This document shows, piece by piece, positions 3,657-5,095 of a stretch of 5,095 bases of DNA. The notes under the pieces were generated by a model, which was given only the letters and a program-made list of their open reading frames with translations, did not search any database and had not been told where the DNA came from. Position numbers and translations under genes: made by a program. How positions within the stretch are numbered: position 1 is the stretch's first letter; each line of letters opens with the position of its first letter. The stretch is from Actinomycetota bacterium (lineage in GTDB: Bacteria > Actinomycetota > Acidimicrobiia > Spongiisociales > UBA11373), in the NCBI GenBank assembly GCA_030688105.1, contig JAUYIV010000183.1, forward strand, positions 1 through 5,095. The letters run 5' to 3'.

Positions 3657-4913
3657 CTGAGCTCCTCGGTCGAACCCGTAGCGATCACTCGAGTCTTCCG
3701 TGAGGAGTCCGGTCGAGCGGTCGCCACTCTGGTCCGCCTCTTCGGCGACATCGGCCTCGCCGAAGAGGCGGTTCAGGAGGCGTTCCTCGCCGCCGTCGAG
3801 CGCTGGCCGACCACCGGAATACCCCCGAGCCCTGCCGGGTGGATCATCACCACGGCCAAGAATCGGGCCATCGACTGGGTCAGGCGGGAGTCCTCTCGAC
3901 ACGATCGTCATGCTCAGGCAGCGCTCCTCGCCCATTCAGAGACAGACACCCAGGTAGGTCCCGTGATCGATGACCAACTGCGCCTGATATTCACGTGCTG
4001 CCACCCGGCTCTCGCCCCCGAGGCGCGGGTGGCGCTGACGCTCCGGCTGATAGCCGGCCTACAGACCCCCGAGATCGCGCGGGCATTCATGGTCTCCGAG
4101 AGCACGATGGCGCAGCGTCTCGTGCGAGCCAAGAACAAGATCAAGGCGGCGAAGATCCCCTATCGGGTTCCACAAGAGGCCGAACTGCCAGAACGGATCC
4201 GCTCGGTTCTGGCTGTCCTCTACCTGATCTTCAACGAAGGATATGTCTCGACGGCAGGCGAGGGCCTCACACGGGACGACCTCGCCGCCGAGGCGATCCG
4301 ACTCACCCGATCGGTCGTCGACTTGATGCCGGACGAGCCCGAGGCGGTCGGCTTGCTGGCGCTCATGCTTCTCATCGACGCGCGGCGAGCGGCGCGCACG
4401 GCTTCCGACGGGTCGCTCGTCCGACTGCCCGATCAGGATCGCTCACTCTGGAATGCCTCTCAGATGGACGAGGGCCGAGCCCTCGTCAGAGCGTGCCTGC
4501 GCCGCAGTCAACCCGGCTCGTATCAGATCCAGGCGGCGATCAACGCCGTTCACTGCGACGCCACGGTCGCAGACGACACCGACTGGCCCCAGATCGTCAG
4601 GCTCTACGACCAGCTCCTGGAGCACCTGCCGACGGACACCGTTCGGCTCAACCAGGCCGTCGCCGTCGCCGAGGTCGAGGGGCCCCAACCCGCGCTCCGG
4701 ATGGTCGACCAACTCGACCTGGATGGTTATCACCTGTTGCACCTGACCCGGGGCGATCTGCTCGAACGGCTGGGCAGGTGGACGGAGGCTGCGGAGGAAT
4801 TCCAGGAGGCCATGTCCCTGACGGCGAATCCGGCAGAGAGAAGACTGATCGCAGACCGTATCGAGCACATCGCCTCGGCGGCCGATCCCATGAGGGGAGC
4901 CGCCGATGACTGA
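3657..4913 (+). CDS. ECF42-type RNA polymerase sigma factor with C-terminal TPR-like extension
   Basis: About 418 residues. Region sigma2 (about 10-80) contains VFREESGRAVATLVRLFGDIGLAEEAVQEAF and the promoter-melting/-10 segment GWIITTAKNRAIDWVRRE. Region sigma4 (about 105-165) contains LRLIFTCCHPAL and the helix-turn-helix TPEIARAFMVSESTMAQRLVRAK. The long extension starts at LPERIRSVLAVLYLIFNEGY (177-196), continues through LMPDEPEAVGLLALMLL (223-239), and ends with TPR-like helices (GDLLERLGRWTEAAEEFQEAM). This is the COG4941 / ECF42 architecture; the extension replaces a classical anti-sigma factor as the likely control element. The start is uncertain: no in-frame ATG, GTG or TTG lies between 3492 and about 3962. 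I place it at CTG 3657 because GAGAGG lies 6 bases before it and the N-terminus then has family-like length. It sits 10 bases after the DGPF stop and overlaps the next ORF by 8 bases. Confidence 0.92.
   Translation: MSSSVEPVAITRVFREESGRAVATLVRLFGDIGLAEEAVQEAFLAAVERWPTTGIPPSPAGWIITTAKNRAIDWVRRESSRHDRHAQAALLAHSETDTQVGPVIDDQLRLIFTCCHPALAPEARVALTLRLIAGLQTPEIARAFMVSESTMAQRLVRAKNKIKAAKIPYRVPQEAELPERIRSVLAVLYLIFNEGYVSTAGEGLTRDDLAAEAIRLTRSVVDLMPDEPEAVGLLALMLLIDARRAARTASDGSLVRLPDQDRSLWNASQMDEGRALVRACLRRSQPGSYQIQAAINAVHCDATVADDTDWPQIVRLYDQLLEHLPTDTVRLNQAVAVAEVEGPQPALRMVDQLDLDGYHLLHLTRGDLLERLGRWTEAAEEFQEAMSLTANPAERRLIADRIEHIASAADPMRGAADD
4893..4899 (+). promoter_or_regulatory. Ribosome binding site for the small ORF at 4906
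   Basis: AGGGGAG lies within the last codons of the sigma gene, 6 bases before ATG 4906. Its strength and spacing are the main reason to treat the following short ORF as translated. Confidence 0.55.
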
Positions 4914-5064
4914 GCTGGTGGGCACCGTCGGTCCAGGGCAGGGGCTTGGAGTCGAGCGAATGACTCGCCCCGTTCTCGACCTGATCCGATCACGTACCGG
5001 GATCGACGCGATCTGTACGGCCTCCAGCCCCCAGCCTCCAGCTCCCAGCACGACAATCGGCTGA
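4906..5064 (+). pseudogene. Coupled 52-aa ORF, probably a GAF-type N-terminal fragment cut off by a heptamer array
   Basis: ATG 4906 overlaps the sigma stop as ATGACTGA and has a strong Shine-Dalgarno, a typical translational-coupling arrangement. Residues 19-36 (MTRPVLDLIRSRTGIDAI) resemble the first helix and strand of GAF domains (a Leu-rich helix followed by TG.D). The resemblance is from memory and short. Residues 39-47 are encoded by the heptamer array at 5020-5047 and read as Ser/Pro/Ala-rich sequence, after which TGA follows at 5062. No domain can be completed. The simplest reading is a third operon gene truncated by repeat insertion or deletion. Alternatives are a genuine small protein with a repeat-encoded tail, or a chance ORF. 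Both other frames stay open from the array to the window end, so gain or loss of one 7-bp unit would bypass the stop. Confidence 0.45.
5020..5047. repeat. Tandem heptamer GCCTCCA and variants, 4 copies
   Basis: The units are GCCTCCA (5020-5026), GCCCCCA (5027-5033), GCCTCCA (5034-5040) and GCTCCCA (5041-5047). Read on the minus strand this is the GCTGGAG family seen at 1813-1826, sharing the 12-mer GCTGGAGGCTGG in opposite orientation (plus-strand 5031-5042). It lies inside the small ORF. Confidence 0.8.
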
Positions 5065-5071
5065 AAAGGAC

Positions 5072-5095
5072 GGGAGGCGGGAGGCGGGAAGCGGG
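5072..5095. repeat. Tandem heptamer GGGAGGC, 3 copies plus partial, runs off the window; G-quadruplex motif
   Basis: GGGAGGC (5072-5078), GGGAGGC (5079-5085), GGGAAGC (5086-5092) and GGG (5093-5095) give four GGG runs with 4-base loops, a standard G-quadruplex motif. The same unit occurs at 201-207. It is largely complementary to the array at 5020-5047, 24 bases away, so the two can pair. The array may continue beyond the window. Confidence 0.85.

Noticed and set aside
4949..5005. Terminator after the sigma gene
   Set aside because: Only 5-bp inverted repeats are present (GAGTC/GACTC at 4949-4966; GATCC/GGATC at 4983-5004) with large loops and no U-tract; they also lie within the small ORF.

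Overview
The window is GC-rich chromosomal DNA with strong G/C bias at third codon positions, weak or absent Shine-Dalgarno sites before several genes, and an actinobacterial-type gene set. That includes an ECF42-type sigma factor paired with a DGPF/YCII protein. It most resembles an uncultured high-GC Actinomycetota lineage. This is an inference from gene content and composition, since no rRNA or other phylogenetic marker is present.

Layout. The 3' end of an unidentified gene (1-123, +) converges on a KANL3/Tex30-type alpha/beta-hydrolase (219-857, -). A divergent gap (858-1063) separates the hydrolase from 6-phosphogluconolactonase (1064-1759, +). That gene converges on a small GTG-start lipoprotein (1850-2233, -), which lies downstream of a class I SAM-dependent methyltransferase (2280-3110, -). 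A second divergent gap (3111-3289) carries a candidate ECF42 promoter. It is followed by a DGPF/YCII protein (3290-3646, +), an ECF42-type sigma factor with a long C-terminal TPR-like extension (about 3657-4913, +), and a translationally coupled 52-codon ORF (4906-5064, +). That ORF looks like the start of a GAF-type domain cut off by a repeat array.

How the genes work together. The DGPF gene, the sigma gene and probably the small ORF form one operon. A TGTCGA / CGTC element with a 17-bp spacer upstream suggests that the sigma factor drives its own operon. The hydrolase, lactonase, lipoprotein and methyltransferase look like independent single genes; only the lactonase has a clear pathway (oxidative pentose phosphate).

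The most unusual property lies between the genes. Five of the six gaps, or the gene ends bordering them, contain short tandem repeats whose unit is always 7 bp but whose sequence differs from site to site: TCTTGAC and GGGAGGC; GCCACCA and GCTGGAG; AGATGTC; ACGGGCA plus older degenerate copies; GCCTCCA; and GGGAGGC again. Only the 858-1063 gap lacks them. Two neighbouring pairs of arrays are inverted and can fold into hairpins. Two arrays match canonical G-quadruplex motifs. One array runs into the end of the methyltransferase and another into the small ORF. This resembles in style the heptanucleotide STRR repeats of cyanobacteria, but with variable sequence and constant period, and it is the main candidate here for an undescribed system.
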